53,163 nt of DNA from an uncultured Clostridia bacterium (GCA_947627015.1 CANQUL010000004.1:1-53163); one strand, 5' to 3'; counted from the stretch's first letter, positions 17,408 to 25,736 are shown. The notes: a model not told the origin generated them from the sequence alone. A program made the numbers and translations.

Positions 17408-18672
17408 GGCTGCCTCCTGAAATGCAGGTCGACGGAGCGGACGAAGAAGTCCCCCTTCGCCGTGAGCGTCACGGACACGTCGCCGCCCCGCAGGACGGAC
17501 GGAAGGGGCGTGCGGACGTTTGCAACGGGCGAAAGCGACCGCTCTCCCTCCTCCGTGCGGACGGTCAGGGAAAATTCTCCGCGGCCGAACACCGTCACCT
17601 CGTCGAGGTAGCGCCGTGCGCCGCTCTGTGCGGTCATCTCCGCCGAGAGGGAAATCGTGCCCGCAGGCTGCGGATTTTCATTTTTCTCTTCGAGACGATA
17701 AACGACGCCACCATGTCCGAGGTAGACCCCTTCTCTCCCTGCCGTGAGCAGTTCCGCGGGAATGCCGAGAAAGTGCTCTTTTTCCTCCTCGGGGTCATAG
17801 ACGAACACGTCGTCTGCGCCGTCCTGCTGCACATGCACATAGTATTTTCCCGCCCATGCGCCCGCTTGGATCCGGGAGGGAAGGGCAAGGTCCTCCGCCG
17901 TGCGCACGAGGGAAGCCGTCCTTCCGTCCGTCCGGCACAGGCCGCGTTCGGTGCAGAAAACGGCGTACTTCCCGCAGTCGGCGACCGAATCGGCACGGAT
18001 CGCTCCCCCGTCGAAGGGCACGGGATGGACGCGGAAATCGAGCTCTCTGCCCTCCGCTTCGAGCCGAAATACGGCATGGGTGCAGAAAACCAGCAGATCG
18101 TCGCGGAAGGAGAGGATGGCGAGGATGTCCCCGACGGCGGGGTCGAATGTCAGCGTACCCGTCTCGTCCTTCGTCAGCGACCATTCGCCGGGCCGCAGGG
18201 GCGCGGTGTGCCGAAGGACGTTGCCGCTCCCCATAAAGATGCGTTCCCGGTGGACGGCCGCGCATCTCCCGCCCATCGTCACGACGGTGCGGAGTTCCTC
18301 TCCCGCGAGCGAAAAGATGCGGCCGTCCGTGATGAGATAGCGGGTGAGCGCGTTGTTCTCGCCGTGCGTCGCAAGGACCGCGCGGAGGCCGCTCTGCGAC
18401 AGAGGTACGGACATGCCCGTGGGATACGCGGTCAACTTGGTGTCGAAGTCGTATCCGTACAGCGTCCCTTCCGAGACAAACAGCGCGAGGGTCCGATCGG
18501 CGAGCGCGGCGATCTCGGTCTCCCCTTCCGCCGGGATCCAGCCCTCCCCCTGTTCGCGGAGGCCGACCGCCCGGGCCCCCGAAACGCGCTCCGAACGGCG
18601 CACATAAGAGGGCGTAAGGCGCAGGACCGTCGAGCTTCTTCCGGGTACCGTGAACTGCTTTACGGGGATCAT
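17404..18672 (-). CDS. phage nozzle/stabilisation-like beta-propeller protein
   Basis: 422 residues, almost all beta-strand, with repeated propeller-like motifs (GTLYGYDFDT, ITDGRIFSLAG, YFCTHA-type strands, VFVYDPEEE, VVYRLEE). No signal peptide. Its place after portal, scaffold, capsid and the adaptor-like gene matches the nozzle (tail tubular B) or P22 gp10-type DNA-stabilisation protein of short-tailed phages, which also are propeller-like. I start at the ATG at 18672, which overlaps the previous stop (ATGA) with GAGGAG upstream; an in-frame TTG two codons earlier is less likely. Function by gene order and fold only. Confidence 0.6.
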   Translation of the reverse strand: MIPVKQFTVPGRSSTVLRLTPSYVRRSERVSGARAVGLREQGEGWIPAEGETEIAALADRTLALFVSEGTLYGYDFDTKLTAYPTGMSVPLSQSGLRAVLATHGENNALTRYLITDGRIFSLAGEELRTVVTMGGRCAAVHRERIFMGSGNVLRHTAPLRPGEWSLTKDETGTLTFDPAVGDILAILSFRDDLLVFCTHAVFRLEAEGRELDFRVHPVPFDGGAIRADSVADCGKYAVFCTERGLCRTDGRTASLVRTAEDLALPSRIQAGAWAGKYYVHVQQDGADDVFVYDPEEEKEHFLGIPAELLTAGREGVYLGHGGVVYRLEEKNENPQPAGTISLSAEMTAQSGARRYLDEVTVFGRGEFSLTVRTEEGERSLSPVANVRTPLPSVLRGGDVSVTLTAKGDFFVRSVDLHFRRQP

Positions 18673-19220
18673 GCCCAACTCCTCGCGGGGAGGGACAGCT
18701 TGCGGAGGACGCGCCCCGCACAGGCGAGTGCCTCGCGGTACATGCGGTCGAAGGAGGCCGCCTCCGAAAACCGTCCCGCGGCGAGCTCGAATTCGGCCGC
18801 CACGCCGAGTGCGAGAAGGCGCACCGAGACGGGCCCGCCAAAGTCCGAATCGTCCCCGAGTTCCTTGGCGCGGGGCGCATAGGCGTACACGATATCCGTC
18901 TGCCCGTCACCCTTGACCTTCAGGTAGGAAGGGAACAGGTCATACGCCGTCTCGATCCCGCTTTTTGTGACCTTCTTCACGGACACGGGTGCCTCGGAAA
19001 AGCTCGAGAAGGGAATTTTTCCCTCGACGGGAAGAAAGCTCTCCTCCTTTAAGAGGGGGATGTAATCGAGCGCGACCTCGTTCTCCACGAGGTTAAAGCA
19101 GCGGACGAGAAGGAGAAGCTCCCCGGAAGGAGCCTCCCCCGTCTTGGCTTCCGCAGCGAGGTCGTTGCGGCCGATCAAGGAGGCCGCGTATCCGATCGTC
19201 TCTTTGACTGTGATCGACAT
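18669..19220 (-). CDS. phage head-to-tail adaptor-like protein
   Basis: 183 residues. The start MSITVKETIGYAASLIGR and the helical bundle with VRCFNLVENEVALDYIPL are like the adaptor (tail tubular A / gp4-type) proteins that dock under the portal of short-tailed phages; length fits. ATG with GGAGG upstream. It lies 17 bases after the capsid gene and its stop overlaps the next start. The assignment is from order, length and overall pattern. Confidence 0.55.
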   Translation of the reverse strand: MSITVKETIGYAASLIGRNDLAAEAKTGEAPSGELLLLVRCFNLVENEVALDYIPLLKEESFLPVEGKIPFSSFSEAPVSVKKVTKSGIETAYDLFPSYLKVKGDGQTDIVYAYAPRAKELGDDSDFGGPVSVRLLALGVAAEFELAAGRFSEAASFDRMYREALACAGRVLRKLSLPARSWA

Positions 19221-19237
19221 ATCCGCCTCCCCTCCCC

Positions 19238-20389
19238 TTACTTTTCCTCGATGTCCGAGAGCATGGCCTGCCCCGCAGGACGGTAGCAGAGAAGCTCGGC
19301 GTACTTCACGAGCGTCGCCGTGTAGACAGGCTTGCCCGCGGTCTGTTTGAGGATCTTCCCGCCCTCCGATTCGAGCCACTGCCAATCGCAGAGCTGATGA
19401 AGGGCAAAGTCGTCGGTATTGAGCAGGTACATCGTTCCCTCGGGGCAGAAGCGGTCGGCGACGACGGGAATGCCGTTGAAGCTGAGCGCGGTAAAGCCGC
19501 CGTCGAGCGTCATCATGTCCGTGGTACGGTATGCGGACAGGACCTCGAAGAGGGCGCGGCGCACGCCCCACGAACAGACGATGAAGTTGATCTTGCTGCC
19601 CGAACACTCCTCCACCTCGTCGATGGCCTTCTGGATGACCGATTCGGTGAGCGCGCCCACTTCCGTCTTTTTGACGGGCTGCATCCAGCTGTTGCCCTCG
19701 CGGGAGACGCCATAGAGATCGCCCGTGCCGAAGATGGCGCCGAGCCCCGTGATCTCGAGGTCCTTGGACTTCTGCATGTAGATCTTGAAGTTCGCGGGCG
19801 TCGAAATGTCCGCACCCGAGAGCGTCACCGTCTTTTTCTCGCGGTCGATGGCCGTCACCGTCCGCGCGGAGGCCGATACGAGTCCGCCCGTATTGGCGAC
19901 GTCGACGATCATGCCCTCCGCAAGATTGCGCACGGAATCGACGGTGTAGACGTTGCCGCTCCCCGAAGAGATGGTCGCGAGCAGGCCCGTTCCGTCGCCG
20001 AAGAGCATCCGGCCGAAGTTGTACGAAGAGCTCTTGATGAGGCCGTCCATCTCGTCGTTGAGCAGGTTGACGAAGGCGCCCTCGGCGTTTTCGGAAGCAC
20101 GCACGGCCTTGTCCGAGATCTCGATGACGCCATAGAGGTTCTTGAGCGGTGCGACGAATTGGGCATAGCGATTGCCGCCCGCACCGGGAAGATTGCCCGT
20201 CTCGCTTCCCGCGCCCACGCCGCCGTTCACGCCGAAGCGCACGGCCTTCCGTACATCTTTGCCCCAGACGTCGGAAGTGGTCTTTTTGATCTGCGCGAGC
20301 AGAGGGTTGGCGGATTTGTCAAGCTGGTCGGCAACTGCGCTCAGATAGTAGGATTTGAGCACGCTGTCGGCGGTTTCGGTTGTAATCAT
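19238..20389 (-). CDS. phage major capsid protein, HK97-type
   Basis: 383 residues. Order and pattern fit an HK97-fold capsid protein: an N-terminal arm (ETADSVLKSYYLSAVADQLD), a glycine-rich loop GGVGAGSETGNLPGAGGNRY, the ISDKAVRASENAEGAFVNLLNDEMDGL spine-helix region, and a C-terminal domain with a WGVRRALFEVLS and FNGIPVVADRFCPEGTMYLLN strand pair typical of this fold (LLNTDDFAL region). It is complete and without frameshift. It follows the scaffold gene by 20 bases. Confidence 0.85.
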   Translation of the reverse strand: MITTETADSVLKSYYLSAVADQLDKSANPLLAQIKKTTSDVWGKDVRKAVRFGVNGGVGAGSETGNLPGAGGNRYAQFVAPLKNLYGVIEISDKAVRASENAEGAFVNLLNDEMDGLIKSSSYNFGRMLFGDGTGLLATISSGSGNVYTVDSVRNLAEGMIVDVANTGGLVSASARTVTAIDREKKTVTLSGADISTPANFKIYMQKSKDLEITGLGAIFGTGDLYGVSREGNSWMQPVKKTEVGALTESVIQKAIDEVEECSGSKINFIVCSWGVRRALFEVLSAYRTTDMMTLDGGFTALSFNGIPVVADRFCPEGTMYLLNTDDFALHQLCDWQWLESEGGKILKQTAGKPVYTATLVKYAELLCYRPAGQAMLSDIEEK

Positions 20390-20409
20390 AAATCATTCTC
20401 CTTGCATCG

Positions 20410-20814
20410 TTAATTTCGTCTCAAATAGCCGAGGGCGAGCTGTCCCGCCTCGGCGATGGTGGCGGGTCTCGTCTTGGGTGCGACGACGCCCGCTCCCCCC
20501 GTTCCCATGAGGGGCGCACCCCGGAGCGACTGCAGGTAGTCGCCGAAGAGCTTGAGACGGAGCCCCTCGTCCTGCGTGACCGTGCGGAGAAGCTCCTCCT
20601 GCCCGCACGCGGCGTGCGGCTCCCCGTCCCCTTCCGGAGCCGGGGCGAGCTTCTCTTCGAGCGCTTTGAGCCGTTGACTGCGGCGGGTGAATTCGGATTC
20701 GAGCTCCCCATACGCACGCACGAGGGCATCCACACTCTTGAACTTGCCCGCGAGCATGCCTTCTTCGGACATGGTACCCTCGTCGGAGCTCATGCTTCTG
20801 TTTTCCTCTTCCAC
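20410..20814 (-). CDS. phage scaffolding protein-like
   Basis: 134 residues, acidic N-terminus, then GKFKSVDALVRAYGELESEF and a coiled-coil KALEEKL segment, and a low-complexity C-terminus ending LGYLRRN. This is the usual look of capsid scaffolds, which guide shell assembly and then leave. It starts with GTG (20814), three bases after the portal stop codon, with AAAGGAGG at proper spacing. An internal ATG at 20793 is less well placed. Confidence 0.7.
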   Translation of the reverse strand: MEEENRSMSSDEGTMSEEGMLAGKFKSVDALVRAYGELESEFTRRSQRLKALEEKLAPAPEGDGEPHAACGQEELLRTVTQDEGLRLKLFGDYLQSLRGAPLMGTGGAGVVAPKTRPATIAEAGQLALGYLRRN

Positions 20815-20817
20815 GTT

Positions 20818-22662
20818 TTAACCTCCTTTGCGGCGATGGCTTTCAAGGTGGCGCAGGATCCTCGCCTTCGTTTCCGCATCTTGTTCCCCGCCCGAGAGCA
20901 GGGCGCGGAGGTGCTCGGCCCGGTGCAGCGCGTGATCGTCGTACACATCGGCCTCCACATCTCCCTGCGCCAGTGCGACGTTCTCCCGCTCCGCCTTCCG
21001 GATGTGCAGATAGGAGATGTCGCGCGCGTTTTCGAGAGAGCCGTACCCGAGCGCGTCGAGCACCCTCGTACGGGCCCCCTCCGAGAGTTTGCCCTCCCCG
21101 TCTTTGAGAAGCCCGAGGCTGAGGAGGTTCAGAATGTCCTCCTTGACTTGTTCGGGCGTGCGGTCGTAACCCGTCTCGAATTCGACGTCGTCGGCCGAGA
21201 TGTCGCTGGCGTCGAAGTAGAAGAGCTCGGTATCCCCGCTTGCTCCCGTCATGCGGAGGAGGCGTTTGGTGTGCGCGAACTGCTTATAAAGGTGCAGAAT
21301 CTGTTTGCCCGCTTCCTTTACGGCACGCTCTACGCTCTCCACCGTCATGTGCATGCGGTTGGTGTCCTGATCGAGGAGCAGCTGGAGTCCCACGGCGCTC
21401 ATGACATGAGTGGGATTGGCGGAATTGCGCGAGATCTCGCTCATGCCCGAGAAGAGGATGAATTCGTTCGCGATCCGCTCTTCCTCTTCGGCGAACTCGG
21501 CGGGGAGCTTTCCGCAATCGAGAAAGCTCGGCGGATTGGAGCCCTGCCGGTAGACGAGGACTTTGCCCGGATACAGGCCCTCGTCCGCCAGTTCCTCCGC
21601 GTCCACCGCGCCGTCCTCCACCGCGATGACGCCCGCCGACAGCCGGTTCAGAAACTCGTGCTTGCGGTTTCTGACTGCGTTGTACGCGCGCTGCAGGGGG
21701 ATCATGCGGTCGACGACGGACGTCCCGAAGAACGCCCCCGCGAGCTCGATGCACGTCTGCCGGATAAAGGGCAGGACACGTTCGCCGCGGTCGCCGTTTT
21801 TGTAGGGCAGGGGCCCCTCATAGAGGAGCTTGTCCGCCGCTACGATCTCCAACCGGCCCTCGGGGTACGCCCCCGTGGGACGGGTATACCGTTCGATGAG
21901 GATCTCTCTTCCCTCTTCGGCATGCCGGCCGTCGCCGTCGAAGGCGCGCTTCCAGCCGCTCGCAGAGGAATAGGGCGCGAGAGGGAATTCGTCGATCGTG
22001 CGCCCCGCAAGTTCGACGCCGAAGCGCTCATAGATGTCCGAAACGGGCACGGCTTTGGCGTGAATGATACTCTTGACCTCGGACATGGTACTCGCGGAGA
22101 GGCTGTCCGGGTAAATTTCGAAGGGAGAGAGCGCCGCCACGTTGACGTCTCCCTCGTGGAGCGCGTGCCCCGTCTCGTCGGTGCCGATCACCTTGCCCTC
22201 GGCAAAGTTCCACACGACCTTGTAAAAGCTCGTGCCACAGACCTCCGACCAGAGCGTCGCCTCGGAGATGACGCGTCCGAGGTCGATGCGGTTTTTGACC
22301 GACTTTAAGATGCTCGACGCGATGCGGGCGACGTGCATGTCCGCTTCCGTGTCCGAGAAGGCACGGACTTCGAGGGTGGGCCGCACCTTTGCGAGGCGGG
22401 CGAGACGGGTATCGATCGTGGGCGCGATGTGATTGAATGTGCGCCGCGATTCCCACAGAAAGCGTGCGCTCTCCTCCTCAAGCTCCCCCTCGGGCGAGAC
22501 GTCGCAGTACTGGTTGCCGCTCACGAAGTTCATGTTGAGCTCCCAGCCCCGTTCGAGCTGCCGCCGCATCTCCCTGCGCCGCGCAAAGTCGGCATGGATG
22601 TCCCCGACGAGGGCAGCCTTCCGCGCTTCCTCCCGTCTTGCTTCCCATTCTTGTTCGTTCAT
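20818..22662 (-). CDS. phage portal protein
   Basis: 614 residues, a size typical of podovirus-type portals. Helical crown and stem region with NPTHVMSAVGLQLLLDQDTNR and the long helix ESVERAVKEAGKQILHLYKQF; the middle domain includes VIGTDETGHALHEGDVNVAAL and FEIYPDSLS. It would form the dodecameric gate at one vertex of the capsid, used by the terminase for DNA packaging. Its ATG overlaps the stop of the 97-residue gene before it (ATGA). No truncation is seen. Confidence 0.85.
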   Translation of the reverse strand: MNEQEWEARREEARKAALVGDIHADFARRREMRRQLERGWELNMNFVSGNQYCDVSPEGELEEESARFLWESRRTFNHIAPTIDTRLARLAKVRPTLEVRAFSDTEADMHVARIASSILKSVKNRIDLGRVISEATLWSEVCGTSFYKVVWNFAEGKVIGTDETGHALHEGDVNVAALSPFEIYPDSLSASTMSEVKSIIHAKAVPVSDIYERFGVELAGRTIDEFPLAPYSSASGWKRAFDGDGRHAEEGREILIERYTRPTGAYPEGRLEIVAADKLLYEGPLPYKNGDRGERVLPFIRQTCIELAGAFFGTSVVDRMIPLQRAYNAVRNRKHEFLNRLSAGVIAVEDGAVDAEELADEGLYPGKVLVYRQGSNPPSFLDCGKLPAEFAEEEERIANEFILFSGMSEISRNSANPTHVMSAVGLQLLLDQDTNRMHMTVESVERAVKEAGKQILHLYKQFAHTKRLLRMTGASGDTELFYFDASDISADDVEFETGYDRTPEQVKEDILNLLSLGLLKDGEGKLSEGARTRVLDALGYGSLENARDISYLHIRKAERENVALAQGDVEADVYDDHALHRAEHLRALLSGGEQDAETKARILRHLESHRRKGG

Positions 22663-22952
22663 GGTTCCTCCTTTTCAATGCTTTTGTTTTCGCTTTGGGT
22701 AAGTTCCGCAAACCTTCGGAGCAGACGCACTCTCTCCGCTTCGAGCTCCTCGTCCGAAAGACGGGCAAGGTCGGCTCCATCCTCCATCAGAAGTTTTGCC
22801 GCCTTCAGGTCGGGCGGAACGTCCTTTTTGGTCTCCTTGCGCTTGACGAGGCGCAGCTCGCCGTCCTTGGCGTCATACTCCTCGGTGACCTCCTCGAGGG
22901 AGTACCCAAGCGCAACTTTTAAGATGGCTTCCTTGATTTTATCGCACCCCAT
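22659..22952 (-). CDS. small phage protein between terminase and portal
   Basis: 97 residues: a helix (KIKEAILKVALGYSLEEVTEEY), a beta hairpin with GELRLVKRKETKKDVPPDLKAAKLL, then an acidic helix. The phrase KDVPPDLKA with a GYSLEEVTEEY-type start recurs in small phage proteins near terminases, so it may act as a small-terminase-like or recruitment factor. ATG with GAGGAC upstream, four bases after the terminase stop; its own stop overlaps the portal start. Confidence 0.65.
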   Translation of the reverse strand: MGCDKIKEAILKVALGYSLEEVTEEYDAKDGELRLVKRKETKKDVPPDLKAAKLLMEDGADLARLSDEELEAERVRLLRRFAELTQSENKSIEKEEP

Positions 22953-22956
22953 GTCC

Positions 22957-24384
22957 TCAAAACCCCCTTCGGCGCAGTCTGCGGATGCGCCTCGATTTAT
23001 CGCGCTCGATGGCCGATCTGCCGCCCGAAGGACGGGCATTCTGCACCCCGCGCATCAAATAATAACGGATGGCGTCAAGCCCGTGGTCGTTTTCCTTGAC
23101 GGGCCGTTCGCCGCTTCCCCAGAAGTATCCCTTGAACTCGCGGATGAGGTTGGGACAGCTCGAAAAGATGTAGAGGTCGGGCATGCCGTTGCCGCGCCGC
23201 AGATAGCGCTTGACCTCCGCGATGCCGGCAAACACGTCCTTGTTGACGCGCGGATCGGCGAGGATGCCGCACTCGTAAAAGAGTTCGGTGACGCTCCTGC
23301 GGCCGTTTAAGGTCTTTGCCTCGGCGGCGCGGTCGATGATGGCTTTGAGACGCCCCCTTTCGTCCCGCTTCCAACCGAGGGAATCGGAGATGCGGGAGAT
23401 GGCTTCGGCGTGCTCGTCCACCCCCATGCCCGCGGCATAGTGCTCCGCAACGACGTAGACGTTGCCGTCGTAATCGGCCGCGCACCAGAGCGCGGCGAGC
23501 GGATTTTTGAGCCCCGGGTCGATGGAGATGACGTCCTGCCACTCGGGCGGGACGGAGAAGGGCTCGATGACGTGCACGCTCTCGTCGAACTCGGGGTAGA
23601 CCAATCCTTCGCGGGTGCAGAACTTGCCGTAGCGGCGCGATTGGAGGGTCGTCTCGTCCATGGTGCGCGTCAGCTGTTCGATCTCGGCGGGCGAAAGGAA
23701 GGGGTTGTCCCCCCATTCCATGAACTCGTACCACACTTCGGGGTCGCTTCTCCGGTTGAGGTAGATGTCCTCATAGAGAAAGGTGAGGCCCTTTAAGGGC
23801 GTCATGGTCCCGAAGATGTCCCCCGCACGGTCAAAGACGCGCATGCGGCATTCCTCATAGATGTCCTCGGGCGGCTCCTCGTCGAACCACACGAAGTCGA
23901 GCGAGCTCCCTTGAAAGCGCTCGCGCCCCATCTCGCAGCTCTTAAAGCCGATGACCGACGTGCCGCCGAATACGTTTTTGACGTAAATCTGATCGACGAT
24001 CCCGGACATGGGTGCGTCCTTTCTGCCGCTGACCATCACAATGTCCTCGATGAAGTCGGGTCGGAGATAGAAGAGGATCTTGCGCTGCGCCACGTCGCGC
24101 TGCACCTGAAGGGTGGGAGACACGACCCAGCCGAACACGTCCTTCCGGTTGGGGCGGTAAGGGTGGATGCCCCGCGCCATCCACACGGTCTCCACGGCGC
24201 CGCACTCGGTTTTCCCCGAACGGTTCCCGCCGAAGACCCAGCGGTTGCGCTTTTGGCAGCGGTGGAAAGCGAGCTGCTTTTCGTGCCGCCGTTCCCCCGC
24301 ATTGTAACGGGCAAGGTTGTCCTCCCGCTTCCGCCGTGCCTGCTCCTGCTCGATGGCCCTGATTTTTTGCAAGATTTCGTCCAT
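22957..24384 (-). CDS. phage terminase large subunit
   Basis: 475 residues, complete DNA-packaging motor. ATPase domain: Walker A GGNRSGKT (about 52-59), Walker B DFVWFDEE (163-170), coupling motif GTMTPLKG (192-199). Nuclease domain (RuvC-like): SIDPG (Asp about 289), IIDRAAEA (Asp about 351) and NDHGLDAIRYYL (Asp about 433 and 437). All catalytic residues needed for ATP hydrolysis and DNA cleavage are present, so this is not a decayed gene. The ATG chosen has AAAAGGG upstream; the longer frame before it runs into the opposite-strand gene. Confidence 0.93.
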   Translation of the reverse strand: MDEILQKIRAIEQEQARRKREDNLARYNAGERRHEKQLAFHRCQKRNRWVFGGNRSGKTECGAVETVWMARGIHPYRPNRKDVFGWVVSPTLQVQRDVAQRKILFYLRPDFIEDIVMVSGRKDAPMSGIVDQIYVKNVFGGTSVIGFKSCEMGRERFQGSSLDFVWFDEEPPEDIYEECRMRVFDRAGDIFGTMTPLKGLTFLYEDIYLNRRSDPEVWYEFMEWGDNPFLSPAEIEQLTRTMDETTLQSRRYGKFCTREGLVYPEFDESVHVIEPFSVPPEWQDVISIDPGLKNPLAALWCAADYDGNVYVVAEHYAAGMGVDEHAEAISRISDSLGWKRDERGRLKAIIDRAAEAKTLNGRRSVTELFYECGILADPRVNKDVFAGIAEVKRYLRRGNGMPDLYIFSSCPNLIREFKGYFWGSGERPVKENDHGLDAIRYYLMRGVQNARPSGGRSAIERDKSRRIRRLRRRGF

Positions 24385-24418
24385 TTCGACCCTTTTTTCT
24401 CTCCTGCGCGCTCTTTTT

Positions 24419-24429
24419 TGTGATAGAAT
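24419..24429 (+). promoter_or_regulatory. extended -10 promoter close to the start codon
   Basis: TGATAGAAT (TGn plus TAGAAT, 24421-24429) ends seven bases before the ATG at 24437. The -35 region is poor. The mRNA would start at or next to the ATG. Confidence 0.5.
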
Positions 24430-24436
24430 GGACCGC

Positions 24437-25114
24437 ATGAAGTATTTCCGGATCCTGATCGCGGTCCTCATGTCTGTCCTCTTTGTGCCTGCGCGCGCTC
24501 CCGTGCACGCCCGTGCGGAGAGCTACACCTATGCCGTCGCGCCCGATACCAACGTCTGGTTTTATACGTCCGAAGAGGAGAACTCCAAGCTCTTTCTTCT
24601 GCCCGAGACCTACTATGTGCGCGTCCTGATGCAGGGCGACGTCTACTCCGCCGTCGAATACCTTGTCAACGATCCGCCCTACAAAAAGGTCATGGGCTAT
24701 TGCCGTACCGCGTCGCTCGTCTTTGTCGACTTCATCCCCGTGCGGCCCTATCTTAAAGAGCTCGTCACCGTCTCCTACCGTCTGCCGGGCAGCGAGGGAA
24801 GTCTCGGCGGCGAATTTTCGAGCATCGAAAAGACCTTTGTCTACTACGGCAGCCGTTACGACGCGGGCATGCTCTACTTTTACGTCCTCTCGGGGGAGGA
24901 ATTCGGCTACATCCCCGCCGAAGAACCGCTCTCCTTTGAGAAGAACGACGACTGGGTGGTCTCCGAAACCCCGCCCGAGCCCTCCAATCCCCCGACGGAC
25001 TCCTTTTCCCCCGCGCATATCGCGGCGCTCTGTGTGGCCGCGGCCGCCTCCGTCGTCATCATCGTGCTCGCCGTGCGCGGCAAGCGCCGCACCGAACAGG
25101 AACGCGATCCGTAG
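24437..25114 (+). CDS. exported, C-terminally membrane-anchored protein with SH3-like domain
   Basis: 225 residues. A signal peptide (residues 1-30, ending near VHARAES) is followed by a beta-rich domain (YAVAPDTNVWFYTSEEE, YYVRVLMQGDVYSAVEYL, KVMGYCRTASLVFVDF) similar in style to bacterial SH3-like wall-binding domains, a proline-rich linker and a C-terminal membrane helix (about 193-213) with a basic end. It would sit on the outer face. No specific family is recognised. It lies opposite to the phage cassette, between its regulator-like gene and the terminase, and its 3' end overlaps the regulator-like gene by about 208 bases. It may be a passenger gene. Confidence 0.8.
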   Translation: MKYFRILIAVLMSVLFVPARAPVHARAESYTYAVAPDTNVWFYTSEEENSKLFLLPETYYVRVLMQGDVYSAVEYLVNDPPYKKVMGYCRTASLVFVDFIPVRPYLKELVTVSYRLPGSEGSLGGEFSSIEKTFVYYGSRYDAGMLYFYVLSGEEFGYIPAEEPLSFEKNDDWVVSETPPEPSNPPTDSFSPAHIAALCVAAAASVVIIVLAVRGKRRTEQERDP

Positions 25115-25572
25115 GCCGTCCGGTTCATGCGATAGAGCCCCCGCTTTTTGAGCGTATGCCGGAGCCGAAGAAAGGGCCCGAACCGTGCAAAGGCCGCCCA
25201 GAATCCCTCTTCCGTCCACCCCGTCTCCCGAAAATAGCGGCGGATGCGCTCGAGCGTCTCCTGCTGATGGCGGAAATAACTGCGCGTGAGGGACGGGGCC
25301 TCCCCCTGCTCCCTGCGAAAATATTTGTACGCGACGAGCTTGCGCTCCTCTCTCCCGAGCCGCAGAAGCACCGCCGCGGCGTCCTCCCGGAGTTCTCTCA
25401 GCCGATGGGCGAGGAAGATCTCCTCGGCGACCTCTTCTGCCTGCCGTTCGGGGGACTCGGGACGGCGGAACGAGAGCAGAGCCTTGTTGGTTGCCGCCGT
25501 CTCCGCCGCCTCCGCATATGCCTCGAGCCACGGGAAAGAATATAGTATGATCCGAACTGTCTGTTTGCGCAT
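24907..25572 (-). CDS. RinA/ArpU-like phage late regulator candidate
   Basis: 221 residues as an open frame. The conserved-looking part is the first 150: an N-terminal helix LILYSFPWLEAYAEAA, NKALLSFRRPES, then LGREERKLVAYKYFRREQ and SRSYFRHQQ-type helices (TRSYFRHQQETLERI). A small helical protein with this ERKLV...YFR...SYFRHQ pattern just before the terminase recalls the RinA/ArpU-type activators of phage late genes; this is weak. The last 70 residues are encoded antisense to the exported-protein gene and look unconstrained, so the frame may be extended by a lost stop. ATG with GGGAGAGG upstream and a LexA-type box in the promoter. Confidence 0.45.
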   Translation of the reverse strand: MRKQTVRIILYSFPWLEAYAEAAETAATNKALLSFRRPESPERQAEEVAEEIFLAHRLRELREDAAAVLLRLGREERKLVAYKYFRREQGEAPSLTRSYFRHQQETLERIRRYFRETGWTEEGFWAAFARFGPFLRLRHTLKKRGLYRMNRTAYGSRSCSVRRLPRTASTMMTTEAAAATQSAAICAGEKESVGGLEGSGGVSETTQSSFFSKESGSSAGM

Positions 25573-25602
25573 AGACCTCTCCCAAAATTCCCAAACGAAA
25601 TA

Positions 25603-25629
25603 CGAACGTTTGTTTGTATTTTTATTATA
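25603..25629 (-). promoter_or_regulatory. LexA-type SOS box in an extended -10 promoter
   Basis: Minus-strand TGCTATAAT (-10 at 25624-25629) is followed eight bases later by a site that reads CGAACGTTTGTTTG on the plus strand (25603-25616). The Gram-positive LexA consensus is CGAACRNRYGTTYG; 13 of 14 positions agree. The box covers the expected transcription start, a good place for repression. The gene served is the regulator-like gene at 24907-25572. Confidence 0.6.
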
Positions 25630-25699
25630 GCATGGAATCCTGACAGACGTATGCTTATATGCCATACTTTTTTTGAAAAATTTTTTTGAGGAAAAAGGA

Positions 25700-25728
25700 T
25701 TGCCTTTCTCGCGCGCGCGTGTTATAAT
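25700..25728 (+). promoter_or_regulatory. sigma-A promoter with almost no leader
   Basis: -35 TTGCCT (25700-25705), 17-base spacer, -10 TATAAT (25723-25728). The ATG of the following gene begins eight bases after the -10 box, so the transcript should be leaderless or nearly so. Confidence 0.8.
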
Positions 25729-25736
25729 GATTCTGT

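Larger units (their letters stand above)
16913..25629 (-). mobile_element. compact phage head-and-connector cassette (prophage-derived)
   Basis: Eight intact minus-strand genes: a regulator-like gene, large terminase, a small protein, portal, scaffold, capsid, adaptor-like, nozzle-like propeller and a last unknown (nine counting the regulator-like gene). Neighbouring genes overlap by ATGA or lie a few to 20 bases apart, except that one plus-strand gene sits between regulator and terminase. No integrase, repressor, replication, tail spike or lysin gene was found, nor att-like repeats at the ends. GC content looks like the host. A LexA-box promoter lies at the upstream end. It is either a domesticated prophage part, a gene-transfer-agent-like particle or a satellite-type element. 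Confidence 0.7.
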
